Below are positions 25,601-34,564 of a stretch of 64,000 nt of DNA, in pieces. Location of the stretch: positions 113,125 through 177,124 of the forward strand of contig JAPSJV010000004.1 in the NCBI GenBank assembly GCA_031178005.1, written 5' to 3'. A program made the position numbers and the translations under genes. Position 1 is the first letter of the stretch. Each line of letters opens with the position of its first letter. A model generated the notes under the pieces. The model had not been told where the DNA came from. It saw only the letters and a list, made by a program, of their open reading frames with translations, and ran no database searches. The stretch comes from Pseudarthrobacter sp. GTDB taxonomy: Bacteria > Actinomycetota > Actinomycetes > Actinomycetales > Micrococcaceae.

Positions 25601-26599
25601 ATGGTCCCAGATTCAACCGGCGAGGTTCGTAGACTTGAGCCCGAAACGATCGAGCGGTATTTCAAGTCAACAAATGTTGTCGTACATCTGCTTTCACAAG
25701 TTCCTCGCTGCGAGCTTCGCATTGACCCCACGACCGAAAGCCTGGAACTCCGCGTTCCCCAGGACGGTTCCAACCCAGATCTCAGCCCCTTCGAAAACAT
25801 CGAAATTGACTACGCCACCGACCCGAATGAGGACTGCTTCGTCCTGAGGCTCGCCGCCGGTGGAATGCACTACGCGGCGTACTCATTCATAGCCAAGATC
25901 GTCGAGGAACTGCAGCAGGGCCAATTCTTCTCCAGCGCGATCTCCCACAGCCTCAAAGAATACGAGCTGCTCATCCAGAGCCGCAGACTTTTGAGCTCCG
26001 AGAAGCAGACCGGGCTCTTAGGAGAGCTGCTGCTGCTGGCGTATCTCTGCAGTGCCGACCCGGGTTCCGGCTTAACCTCGTGGCTTGGGCCGGAATCAGA
26101 ACAACACGATTTCTCATTCGACACTTTCGACCTGGAGGTCAAGACGACGAAATCAGAACGACGAACTCACCGTATTGGATCAGCCACCCAGCTTGAACCT
26201 TCCGAGAACCGTTCTCTCTTGTTTCTCTCCATTCAGCTCACTGCTGCCGGCGGTGCAGACAACGCATTCAGCCTGGTAGAGCTGGTCGACGAAATTCAAA
26301 ACCTCCTTGGCCCGCAGGCGCTCCCGTTCAACGAATATCTGGCCAGACTCGGATGGAGACGGTCCGATGTAGAGTCATATCGCACCAGGTACCTACTCCG
26401 TTCCCGCCCAGCTTTCTTCCCCGTAGACCAACACTTCCCCTCGCTGCAGAACTCTGCCCTGCAGCAGACGGTTCCTCACTATGAGCATCTATCGGAAATT
26501 TCTTATCGGACCGACGTCTCACACCTACAGCCAGCTTCGGTTCCAGACGCATTGGACGGGTTTGCGACCTATGCGAATTCGCTACTAAGGAGGTCCTGA
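25601..26599 (+). CDS. PD-(D/E)XK nuclease (DUF4420-like)
   Basis: 332 residues, ATG 3 nt after the MORC stop. Core motifs: E142 in TGLLGELLLL, D170 in SEQHDFSF, and E179-V-K181 in FDLEVKTT, the D...ExK catalytic triad of the restriction-endonuclease fold; the following TKSERRTHRIGS is typical of DUF4420 proteins. The N-terminal ~120 residues are a beta-rich region. This is the likely nuclease effector of the operon, to be licensed by the ATPases on unmodified or foreign DNA. It shares its last base with the Z1 start (TGATG). Confidence 0.85.
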   Translation: MVPDSTGEVRRLEPETIERYFKSTNVVVHLLSQVPRCELRIDPTTESLELRVPQDGSNPDLSPFENIEIDYATDPNEDCFVLRLAAGGMHYAAYSFIAKIVEELQQGQFFSSAISHSLKEYELLIQSRRLLSSEKQTGLLGELLLLAYLCSADPGSGLTSWLGPESEQHDFSFDTFDLEVKTTKSERRTHRIGSATQLEPSENRSLLFLSIQLTAAGGADNAFSLVELVDEIQNLLGPQALPFNEYLARLGWRRSDVESYRTRYLLRSRPAFFPVDQHFPSLQNSALQQTVPHYEHLSEISYRTDVSHLQPASVPDALDGFATYANSLLRRS

Positions 26600-29500
26600 T
26601 GCTCATTACCGAAACCAGAAAAGACGCAATCACGAGTGCCATCGCGATGATTGCCGAGAGGGGCCCGAAACTACTTCTAAACCGTGTCAATTTCTCCCTT
26701 GAGGAAGACGGGGTCGAGACGATCACACCGTCGGAGCTGACGGATCTCCTGACCCTGGAAGGAGATCCGAACGATCCCGCTCAAGTCGAATTCCGTTTGG
26801 CGTTGTCCAGATGGGATCAGACCACTGATGCACAGTGGCTCAGCGAGGCGCCCCAAACCGCCACTCATCCTAAAGGCCCCGAACGACGCGCGTACGTGCT
26901 CGACAAACTAGGCTTTTCTGAGCACGAGTTTGATGCAATCAACTCCTTTTACCCGATCATTAATGCCGGCACCATCGTGGCGAACCCCACCGACGATGGA
27001 CGATGGCCGTGGTACTCGTCAGAGCGGCGGAAGCGCAGCCACTACTGGGACGTCTATCAAGGGATACTCAAACGCCGTGGCTTTGATGCTGATGCAATCG
27101 TGGCCTTGGACGAATCCACCACAGAAATCGTTAGCCGGTTCGCCGACCCCACATGGGACGAAACCTACCAAACTAAAGGCCTTGTCGTGGGACATGTCCA
27201 AAGTGGGAAAACGGCCAACTTTACCGGCACAGTAGCCAAGGCGATTGATGCTGGGTACCGGCTCATCATCGTACTGACCGGAACCCTTGAGCTTCTTCGA
27301 GGCCAGACCCAACGACGCCTGGACAAGGAACTCGTTGGCTTCGAGAACATCGTGGGCGGAATCGACCTCTCGGACGAAGTGCTCGCGCGAGACATCGACT
27401 ATATAGCTAACCAAGATGCAGATTGGTTAGCGGGCGATAAGTTCGTAAAGTTCGGCTACGACCCGGAGAGCGTTCCCGGAGTCCCCCACATTATCCGCCT
27501 TACAAAAAGCACGGATGACTATAATTCACTCAGAGCTGGCCTCAGTACTCTCGACTATAGGTCGAATATCCGTAACCAGCAGAAGATTTACCACCCGGAC
27601 AACCTGTGGGACACTCCTGTCCGGCTTGTCGTGATCAAGAAGAACGCAACGGTCCTGCGCAAGCTAATTAAGGACCTAAAACAGATCCGGGGCAACACCC
27701 AGGACTATCCCGCATTGATCATCGATGATGAGGCCGATCAGGCCGGAATCAATACCAAAAAGCCCCCTGTAAAGCTCAACAAAGAAGAGCAGGACGAAGA
27801 AAATAAGCAGGCCCGAGAGCGGACCGCCATCAACAAACTCTTGTCCGAACTTTTGGGAATCTTGCCACGCGCCCAGTATGTGGGCTACACGGCGACCCCG
27901 TTCGCCAATGTTTTCATTGACGCCTCCGACGTTGATGACATCTACCCTAAGGACTTCATTTTCAGCCTGACTCCGCCCGACGCCTACATGGGAGGCCGCT
28001 CCTTCCACGACCGTCATCTACTCCTTGCACCGGACGAGATCAAGACTCCTGCAACGAGCAACCAAGCGGCGTACGTGAGAAACATTTCCTCAACTCCCGA
28101 CACGGTTGAGCTCAGGCAGCGCGAAATGCAAAGAGCAATGGATTCCTTTGTTCTTAGCGGAGCAATCAAGCTGTGGCGCAAAGCCAGAGGTAGTAAGGGT
28201 GACTTCAAGCACCACACAATGCTCTTCCATGAATCGGTCAAGCAAGTCGAGCACAACGCTCTCGCGGATGAAATCCACCTGCTATGGAAGCGTTCGGATT
28301 ATCTGGGCTTCGACGGATATGACCGGCTGGCAGAACTGTGGGCGGACGACTTCGCCGTGGTCATGCGGGAACTGACACAGAGGACCGATTCTGAGTTTCC
28401 CGATCCACGGACACACCAGATCCCTTCTTCATTCGACGACGTCGCGGTATACCTCCCGGAAGTCGTGAAGCGTGTCGAGGAGGGCCTTCGCCCAATTGCG
28501 GTAGTTAACGGTGACAAAGACAGCGAATACACCCAGGCCGGCGCCGACTTTCAGAAAGGGCCTGTGTGGAAAATGCTGGTAGGCGGTGCGAAACTTTCAC
28601 GTGGCTACACAATCGAAGGCCTCACCGTGACCTGGTACTCACGACGAGCACTAGCAGCCGACACCCTGATGCAAATGGGTCGATGGTTCGGGTACCGACC
28701 CGGCTATCGCGATCTGGTGCGGCTATTCATTGCGCGAAACGTCCCGGCCTCGGCCAGGAACCCTAAGCCGTATGACCTTTACGAGGCTTTCGAATCGATG
28801 ATCGGTGACGAAGAAGAGTTTCGAGATCAGCTCGAACAATTCGCCGAACTGGATGAAAATGGACACCCACAGGTACGCCCCATCGACATTCCGCCGCTCG
28901 TATCACAAAGCTTGCCTTGGCTAAGGCCGACTGCGCGCAGCCGCATGTACAACGCACAGATCGTCCAGTACGCCAAAGGCGACCGTTTTAAGGACTTCTT
29001 CTATCTGCCGCGTCGGGATCCGAAGCAAAGCAAGAACCGTGAAAACCTGCTGGCAATGGCGCCTGTGCTCAATCGTCTCACCGAGATGGAAACGTTCGAA
29101 TACACAACGGCCACTAAGAAACTATCTTCCTACGAGGCCAAGACTGGTCTAGTCCCGGCACAGGTCGTTGTTGATGCACTATCTCTATTTGAGTGGAGTA
29201 AACCAGGTCTTGCTGACGCGGATATTCAATTCGTCAAAGAAGCAATCAGCAAGGGAAGCATTACGGACTTCAAAGTTGTCATGGCAATACCTTCAAGAGA
29301 TCCAGTCATTAGGATGATAGATCTCGATGAGACAGGGACTACCCAATTCCCCATCATTGAACGAAACAGACGCGAACGCGGGGACTTTTCTGGATCGTCT
29401 CGATGGACACGACAACCATTGGAAGACCAGTTCACCAAGGAGAAGGAGCCTAACGATCCTTCATCCCGCACAACAGGGGCCATCATACTTACCCTCGCCG

Positions 29501-29688
29501 CCGACCAGTGGAACGGCCAAACCGCATTCTCCGCACCCACAGCCTTAGCTGAGGACGTAGTTGATCCGGCGGACATCGCGACACTCTTCTCGTGGGCCCT
29601 TCCCCACGCTGCTGCACCAAAGGGAAAAGCAGGCTTCAGCGTACGCGCTCCAGAGCGTCCCCATGCCCCAACGGTTGAGGCGTCGTAG
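26599..29688 (+). CDS. Z1-domain helicase-like ATPase
   Basis: 1029 residues; AAGGAGG lies 5 nt before the ATG. Superfamily II-like ATPase with Z1 domain: Walker A GHVQSGKT (198-205), Walker B IIDDEADQA (374-382), motif III VGYTATPFANV (428-438) and the C-terminal arginine-finger region LMQMGRWFGYRPGY preceded by KLSRGYTIEGL. The N-terminal ~190 residues are specific to the family. Z1 proteins occur almost only in MORC/REase operons, so this gene fixes the identity of the system. It presumably moves along or remodels DNA and couples to the nuclease. The last 26 nt overlap a possible small gene. Confidence 0.9.
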   Translation: MLITETRKDAITSAIAMIAERGPKLLLNRVNFSLEEDGVETITPSELTDLLTLEGDPNDPAQVEFRLALSRWDQTTDAQWLSEAPQTATHPKGPERRAYVLDKLGFSEHEFDAINSFYPIINAGTIVANPTDDGRWPWYSSERRKRSHYWDVYQGILKRRGFDADAIVALDESTTEIVSRFADPTWDETYQTKGLVVGHVQSGKTANFTGTVAKAIDAGYRLIIVLTGTLELLRGQTQRRLDKELVGFENIVGGIDLSDEVLARDIDYIANQDADWLAGDKFVKFGYDPESVPGVPHIIRLTKSTDDYNSLRAGLSTLDYRSNIRNQQKIYHPDNLWDTPVRLVVIKKNATVLRKLIKDLKQIRGNTQDYPALIIDDEADQAGINTKKPPVKLNKEEQDEENKQARERTAINKLLSELLGILPRAQYVGYTATPFANVFIDASDVDDIYPKDFIFSLTPPDAYMGGRSFHDRHLLLAPDEIKTPATSNQAAYVRNISSTPDTVELRQREMQRAMDSFVLSGAIKLWRKARGSKGDFKHHTMLFHESVKQVEHNALADEIHLLWKRSDYLGFDGYDRLAELWADDFAVVMRELTQRTDSEFPDPRTHQIPSSFDDVAVYLPEVVKRVEEGLRPIAVVNGDKDSEYTQAGADFQKGPVWKMLVGGAKLSRGYTIEGLTVTWYSRRALAADTLMQMGRWFGYRPGYRDLVRLFIARNVPASARNPKPYDLYEAFESMIGDEEEFRDQLEQFAELDENGHPQVRPIDIPPLVSQSLPWLRPTARSRMYNAQIVQYAKGDRFKDFFYLPRRDPKQSKNRENLLAMAPVLNRLTEMETFEYTTATKKLSSYEAKTGLVPAQVVVDALSLFEWSKPGLADADIQFVKEAISKGSITDFKVVMAIPSRDPVIRMIDLDETGTTQFPIIERNRRERGDFSGSSRWTRQPLEDQFTKEKEPNDPSSRTTGAIILTLAADQWNGQTAFSAPTALAEDVVDPADIATLFSWALPHAAAPKGKAGFSVRAPERPHAPTVEAS

Positions 29689-29839
29689 GAGCCACTGGCG
29701 CCCTGAGCTTAACGGCCCCTGGCCACTACCGAACGACCGTCGGCTCGTGCCCGGCACTGTCTGGCTGGACCGTATAAGGGCTGTCTTGCAGGCGGACACC
29801 AGCGGCTTCGTCGGATTCCTTCCAGAAATTCCCGGTTAG
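29663..29839 (+). CDS. possible small protein after Z1 gene
   Basis: 58 residues if started at the ATG at 29663 inside the Z1 3' end; a TTG at 29675 is an alternative. After a basic start (PQRLRRRRSHWRP) it reads ELNGPWPLPNDRRLVPGT then WLDRIRAVLQADTSGFVGFL, which looks like real coding sequence (balanced composition, hydrophobic helix pattern). It ends 15 nt before the next gene. It may be a small partner protein, or the decayed end of a longer gene. No family recognised. Confidence 0.35.
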   Translation: MPQRLRRRRSHWRPELNGPWPLPNDRRLVPGTVWLDRIRAVLQADTSGFVGFLPEIPG

Positions 29840-29854
29840 GATGAGGCCAATAGC

Positions 29855-31909
29855 TTGGGGGACCGTCTGAAAGTTGGCCGCGTGGAAAAGAATCGGAAGT
29901 CCCTATTACCAGGCTCTGCAAGGGGAAGATTAACCGAGAAAATTCACACCGCACTAGCCCGCCCTTTGGGTTTCAGTGGTCCTCATACTCTGCCTGTCTC
30001 ACAAGAGAACTGGCAGCAATACGCGCGCTCGCTCGATGCCCTCGTGGTGCAACTCCAACAGACAGTCGAGGATCCACCTGAAGATCTAAATAGCTTCGAG
30101 TCTGTTCGGTTTTGGATCGAGAGGATGCTTAGTCTTCGAGACAGTGTCATTTCCTTGGCCTTGGCCATGCGACCCTTTGAATACTTTCGGGAGAAACAAG
30201 CCGAAGAGATGATGTCGGTTGTAAATCGATTGATGTTCGCCGTAACTGAGACGGTGGAGGGGGATCACCACGATTGCCCGCCAGCAAGGGTCGACATTAG
30301 TACTCTCGCAAGCTGGTCCGCGATCGAATGCACCAATCCATTGAGCCCCCTGCGGCGGGCTTTTGGGCTGGGTTCTGAGGACCTGAACGACGAGAACAGG
30401 GAATTCAGCCCTGCTCGTGTTTTTTCCGCCTACTACCTTAAAAATCACAAGTTGCTGCAGCATACGCTGTCACACCTGCACTCCATGCGTTTACCAGCGG
30501 TTATTGATCCGCTTGTGGGAGTGAGCATAGTTGGTTGGATCGAAAGTGCGTCAGACGCCATCGGCGCCTATTGTGCTGCGGATGCCCTATTCAACAGGCT
30601 ACTGTCTACATCCAACCAAGACGTTGTCATGACGGCTCTCGGTCATTTGGGAGAGATAGAGCCTCGGCTACGACAAAGTCGTCTCAGAGCGAATCGAAGC
30701 TTTGCCGCTTCATCCCAAGCCACAGATCTAGAGACGGCCGCCATGCACTTTGTTGAAGGGTATAAGCGGTTATTGGAGGGGCCAATTAGACAATACGGTT
30801 GGCTTTACCATTGCGTGGGAGCTAGGAACTGGGCAGCCCCACCCATGCTTACATCCTTGCGCGAGGTTGTGCTTAAAGATGGTGGTTGGCTTGCAGAGAT
30901 ACTGGGGCCCATGATCTTGACGGAAATACGGAATGGGGAGGCTCATGAGAGCTTGCTGTGGGACGGACTTAACGAAGTGTTCGTGACTGAGTCAAGCACT
31001 GTCGTTCCAGCCCGTGTTCATGTAGCTGCGGTCAACGCGGATGCGTTTGCCCGCGGAAGCCAAGCTGCAGTGGCCTGTTTCAGGGCTCTATCTATCCAGC
31101 CTCGGGCGGGTGGCCCGGTCGCTTTCGATCCAGGACGTTCGGCTGCGTGGCTACGTGCGGAAGCCCATTTTGGAACAAATGGCCTCCGAGTGACAAAGAG
31201 CAACTTCAATTCCAAGACCGCAAGAATCACCGTTAGTCATTTCGTATCCCACAACATCAATCCGTGTTTCCAGGCGCTTCTGTGTTGTCATGCTTTAGTT
31301 CCCGAAGTGTCACGATTTGAGGTCTATGTTAAAGGACGCGCGGATGCCGTCATCTCTGTTTCGGCGGAAGCTCTGAAAAGGACGCATTCAGTCTGGGAAC
31401 GCGCGCTTGACATGTTTTCGTCCATGCCGCTGTCCACCTTCCTGCCTGCCAACTTTGATGCTCGGGGGGCTTCGGAAAGTCCAGCAGAAGCTGTTCGTTC
31501 CGTCGCCTGGATCGCAGTTGACGACTTACTAGACGCAATAGACGGCAGCCCCCGAATTTTGGATGGAGAAGACCTCAATTTGCTAGTCAAACGCGTTGAA
31601 TTGGTGGTTTCAACTACCGACAAGTGCTTGTCGGACGTCTCGGCACAATTCAATCTCGACCTGTGCACCGTCCACTCCTTGGCCGAAATACTGTTGGAGG
31701 AGTTGTCGGGGTTACGCCCACCGACACCCGTCTTCTTGCTTGACGAAACGAAGGCCCTCGATGAGGTTCGGGGCCTATGGGACGCTTGGGGACCGGTGCC
31801 ACGGCTCCCCGGCATAGCAGTCGCTTCACCGGCCAATTCTGGGCATAACTACGGGCCCACTCTGCGTCAGGAGGAAGATCGCCTCGAGTTACGTTGGCGG
31901 ACCATCTAG
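29855..31909 (+). CDS. 684-aa protein with HEPN-type RNxxxH motif
   Basis: TTG start at 29855, or GTG at 29882. Almost wholly helical in appearance. At residues 353-369 the sequence ILTEIRNGEAHESLLWD carries R359-N360...H364, the Rx4H catalytic pattern of HEPN ribonucleases (compare RNAIAH in ApeA-type and Swt1-type HEPN). Earlier segments (RSLDALVVQLQQTVEDPP, WIERMLSLRDSVISLAL) and a later helical domain have no match. If the motif is genuine the protein is an RNase effector that could cause abortive infection. It follows the Z1 gene by 166 bp on the same strand. It is less GC-rich than the metabolic genes but similar to the island. The family is not identified; the motif could be coincidental. 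Confidence 0.6.
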   Translation: MGDRLKVGRVEKNRKSLLPGSARGRLTEKIHTALARPLGFSGPHTLPVSQENWQQYARSLDALVVQLQQTVEDPPEDLNSFESVRFWIERMLSLRDSVISLALAMRPFEYFREKQAEEMMSVVNRLMFAVTETVEGDHHDCPPARVDISTLASWSAIECTNPLSPLRRAFGLGSEDLNDENREFSPARVFSAYYLKNHKLLQHTLSHLHSMRLPAVIDPLVGVSIVGWIESASDAIGAYCAADALFNRLLSTSNQDVVMTALGHLGEIEPRLRQSRLRANRSFAASSQATDLETAAMHFVEGYKRLLEGPIRQYGWLYHCVGARNWAAPPMLTSLREVVLKDGGWLAEILGPMILTEIRNGEAHESLLWDGLNEVFVTESSTVVPARVHVAAVNADAFARGSQAAVACFRALSIQPRAGGPVAFDPGRSAAWLRAEAHFGTNGLRVTKSNFNSKTARITVSHFVSHNINPCFQALLCCHALVPEVSRFEVYVKGRADAVISVSAEALKRTHSVWERALDMFSSMPLSTFLPANFDARGASESPAEAVRSVAWIAVDDLLDAIDGSPRILDGEDLNLLVKRVELVVSTTDKCLSDVSAQFNLDLCTVHSLAEILLEELSGLRPPTPVFLLDETKALDEVRGLWDAWGPVPRLPGIAVASPANSGHNYGPTLRQEEDRLELRWRTI

Positions 31910-31945
31910 GATTCCCCGCACCGCACAGGCGCTGCGCACAGCCTC

Positions 31946-31967
31946 GGTTTCGATAGGCTCAACTACC
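31946..31967. repeat. dispersed 19-bp repeat, variant copy
   Basis: GGTTTCGATAGGCTCAACTACC, a two-mismatch variant of the family seen at 13174 and 48304. It lies 36 nt after the last gene of the defense island, at the border with the rhamnonate operon. The rest of the 380-bp gap to the IclR gene has nothing else apart from the operator at 32219. Confidence 0.7.
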
Positions 31968-32218
31968 AGGGATTCGAGCAGCCACAACGTGGCTCCCAGG
32001 AAGGCTGGGCTAGGGCACTCCCTGCTTCAGTAGACACGTCTAAGCTTTAGTAAATTTCCCGCCGTCCACCAAATGGCCTCCTTTGACCTTCCCCTGCTGC
32101 TCCTTCTTTAGGATGTGCGTGGTCACAAGTGTCACAGCGAAAGCGCAGTTGGGGAGGGCAGCGGAGTCACAAGATTTCAGCGAGCCCACCACCCACCAAA
32201 CGCCCCACATGCCCTACC

Positions 32219-32234
32219 ATTCATGTATGTGAAC
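32219..32234. promoter_or_regulatory. IclR-type operator upstream of the regulator gene
   Basis: ATTCA-tgtatg-TGAAC, a 5+6+5 inverted repeat 57 nt before the IclR start. The same pattern (RTTCA-N6-TGAAC) occurs twice before the transporter gene at 33172 and 33192, so this is probably the autoregulatory site. Confidence 0.65.
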
Positions 32235-32290
32235 TTCCCTGCCGCGCGCCTTGCACCAGGCGGGATGTCCATCAACTTCGGGGAGCAGAC

Positions 32291-33121
32291 ATGAAGGAAG
32301 ACCGGGCCAGCCTGACGGTGAAGTCAGCAGACCGGGCATTGGCCGTGGTGGAGTACGTCGCGGGCAAGGGGTCGGCCAGCTTCACCGAAATCCTGGAAGG
32401 CCTGCACCTGCCGCGCTCCAGCGCACACGGGTTGCTGAACACGCTCTGCTCCGCCGGCTGGCTGGACCACAATCCCGCCAACCGCCAGTACTCCCTGGGC
32501 CTGCGCGCCTGGCAGGTCGGCCAGATGTACACCGGCCACCAGACCCTCGCCAACGTGGCCAAACCGGTCATGGACCGGTTGTCCGCGACGCTGGGGGAGA
32601 CCGTTCAGCTGGCACTCCTGGATGGGGTGGAGAACGTCTACATCGCCATCAGCCAGGCGCCCACGGGCATGCGGCTTGGATCGTCGGTGGGCATGCGGCT
32701 GCTGGCCCACGCCACCGGCATCGGCAAGGCCCTGCTCAGCATGCTCGAGCCATCGGACGCGCAGGAACGCCTCAACTCCGTGGCACTGCCGCGGCTGACG
32801 GCCAAGACGGTGACCGATGTGAAGGCCCTGACCCGGCTCGTCGCCGGTGCCAAAGCCAGCGGCTTCGCTTTGGATGACGAGGAATACCTGGACGGCTGCC
32901 GCTGCGTGGCCGTCCCGCTCACCAGTGAGGCCGGCGGCGGCATGAACTCGGCACTCTCCGTCACCATGCCCAGCGCCCGGACAGACGAGGAGTGGCCGGG
33001 AAGCATGCTGCGCCCGCTCGTGGCGGCGGCGCAGGAAGTCCGCGCCCTCCTGGGTGTCCGCGAACCGGAGATTGCCCTCCCGGCTGCCGTAACGCCGTCG
33101 TCCGCTGTCCGTTCCGCCTAG
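32291..33121 (+). CDS. IclR-family regulator of the rhamnonate operon
   Basis: 276 residues from the ATG at 32291 with GGGGAG upstream; the frame extends further but without protein-like sequence. Residues 1-70 form the IclR winged helix (SADRALAVVEYVAGKG, then ILEGLHLPRSSAHGLLNTL) and the rest the effector domain (LGETVQLALLDGVENVYIA, HATGIGKALLSML, DDEEYLDGCRCVAVPL). It directly precedes the operon MFS-dehydrogenase-RhmD-FAH. Three matching inverted repeats lie before this gene and before the transporter, so it very likely controls both itself and the operon. The inducer is probably L-rhamnonate or a breakdown product. Confidence 0.9.
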   Translation: MKEDRASLTVKSADRALAVVEYVAGKGSASFTEILEGLHLPRSSAHGLLNTLCSAGWLDHNPANRQYSLGLRAWQVGQMYTGHQTLANVAKPVMDRLSATLGETVQLALLDGVENVYIAISQAPTGMRLGSSVGMRLLAHATGIGKALLSMLEPSDAQERLNSVALPRLTAKTVTDVKALTRLVAGAKASGFALDDEEYLDGCRCVAVPLTSEAGGGMNSALSVTMPSARTDEEWPGSMLRPLVAAAQEVRALLGVREPEIALPAAVTPSSAVRSA

Positions 33122-33171
33122 GCATCCCGTAACCCTTGCCGCCCCCAGGTGATCTGTGCCATACTCATCGT

Positions 33172-33207
33172 GTTCACATTCTTGAACTCCAATTCATAAT
33201 CATGAAC
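33172..33207. promoter_or_regulatory. pair of IclR-type operators before the rhamnonate operon
   Basis: GTTCA-cattct-TGAAC (33172-33187) and ATTCA-taatca-TGAAC (33192-33207) are 20 bp apart, so two dimers would bind the same DNA face. Both match the site at 32219. The second ends 16 nt before the TTG start of the MFS gene, overlapping the expected transcription start, as for a repressor. Confidence 0.7.
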
Positions 33208-33223
33208 TCAATGAGGAGTTACC

Positions 33224-34564
33224 TTGTCCAACCACGTGACGGCTCCCGGCAGTGAAGCCCTGGCGCCAATTGTCCGCCGGGTTACCAAGCGGCTGATTCC
33301 GGTCCTGCTGCTGATGTACATCCTGGCCTTCCTTGACCGCTCCAACCTCGGCTTCGCCAAGGCTGCCTACCAGGCGGATACCGGCCTGTCCGACGCCGCC
33401 TACGCACTGGGCGCAGGGATCTTCTTCCTTGGCTACGCAGCCCTCGAGGTTCCCAGCAACATCCTGATGCGCAAACTCGGCGCCAAGATCTGGCTTGCCC
33501 GCATCATGATCAGCTGGGGCATCGTCTCCGCGCTGATGATGTTCGCCCAGAACGAATGGGCCTTCTACCTCCTGCGGATCCTGTTGGGCATCACGGAGGC
33601 GGGATTCTTCCCCGGCGTCATCCTCTACCTCACCTACTGGATCCCCACCCAGTTCCGCGGCAGCGTCAACGGCCTCTTCTACTTCGGCGCGCCGCTGGCG
33701 TTCATCTTCGGCGGCCCGCTCTCCGGCATGCTCCTGGACCTTGACGGGCTGGGCGGCCTGCGGGGCTGGCAGCTGATGTTCCTGGTCACCGGTGCGCTGA
33801 CCGTCGCGGTCGGCATCTGGGCCTTCTCCTACCTGGACAACGGGCCTGCCGATGCCAAATGGCTGAACGAATCAGAGCGCTCCACACTGGTCGCCGCCCT
33901 CGCGCTGGAGGACAAGGTCAAAGAGGACCACTCACCGAAGGGCGCCCTCCGTGCGCTTGGAAACCCGAAAGTCCTCTACTTCTGCGTCATCTACTTCACC
34001 ATCCAGATGAGCGTCTACGGAGTAACCTTCTACCTGCCTACCCAGATCGCGGAACTGGTGGGCAGCAAGGTTGGCCTGGGCGTAGGCCTGATGACCGCCA
34101 TTCCCTGGGGCTTCGCCATGTTGGCCACCTTCCTGCTCAGCCGGCTGGCGGACAGGACCGGCAAGCGCCGCCTCGTTGCCGCCGCTTCGCTCACCGCCGC
34201 CGCCGTTGGCATCTTCGCCTCCGCCATCACGGATAACCCTGTCCTGGGCCTCGCGGCACTGTCCCTGGGCGCCGCCGGATTCATCAGCGTGCAGCCGGTG
34301 TTCTGGACCCTGCCCACCGGAATGCTCGTGGGGGCAGCCGCCGCCAGCGGAATTGCCCTGATCAACTCCATCGGAAGCCTGGGCGGATTTGTAGCCCCCA
34401 TCGCCAAGACCTGGGCGGAATCCCTGTTCGGCCCCAACGCCGGACTCTTCCTCCTCGCCACCACGGCGCTCCTCGGAGCCATCCTCCTCTACAACAGCCA
34501 CCGGATCAGCAAGATCGTGGATACCAACCCGCTGGCCAAAGCCACCGCCGAGAAAGTGCACTGA
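33224..34564 (+). CDS. MFS transporter, anion:cation symporter family
   Basis: 446 residues, TTG start with GAGGAG 6 nt upstream. Twelve hydrophobic segments; the first loop and helix carry LLMYILAFLDRSNLGFAK, the signature of the ACS family (phthalate permease/ RhmT/ LgoT type) that imports sugar acids and aromatic acids with protons. Next to rhmD the substrate is most likely L-rhamnonate or a related aldonate, as for RhmT in enterobacteria. It is the first structural gene of a four-gene operon and overlaps the next start by 1 nt. Confidence 0.9.
   Translation: MSNHVTAPGSEALAPIVRRVTKRLIPVLLLMYILAFLDRSNLGFAKAAYQADTGLSDAAYALGAGIFFLGYAALEVPSNILMRKLGAKIWLARIMISWGIVSALMMFAQNEWAFYLLRILLGITEAGFFPGVILYLTYWIPTQFRGSVNGLFYFGAPLAFIFGGPLSGMLLDLDGLGGLRGWQLMFLVTGALTVAVGIWAFSYLDNGPADAKWLNESERSTLVAALALEDKVKEDHSPKGALRALGNPKVLYFCVIYFTIQMSVYGVTFYLPTQIAELVGSKVGLGVGLMTAIPWGFAMLATFLLSRLADRTGKRRLVAAASLTAAAVGIFASAITDNPVLGLAALSLGAAGFISVQPVFWTLPTGMLVGAAAASGIALINSIGSLGGFVAPIAKTWAESLFGPNAGLFLLATTALLGAILLYNSHRISKIVDTNPLAKATAEKVH

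Noticed and set aside
19479..29688. BREX, DISARM or a standard type I/III restriction system
   Set aside because: No PglZ, BrxC or DrmAB-like gene, and no HsdR/HsdS or Res subunits are seen; the GHKL, PD-(D/E)XK and Z1 combination is different.
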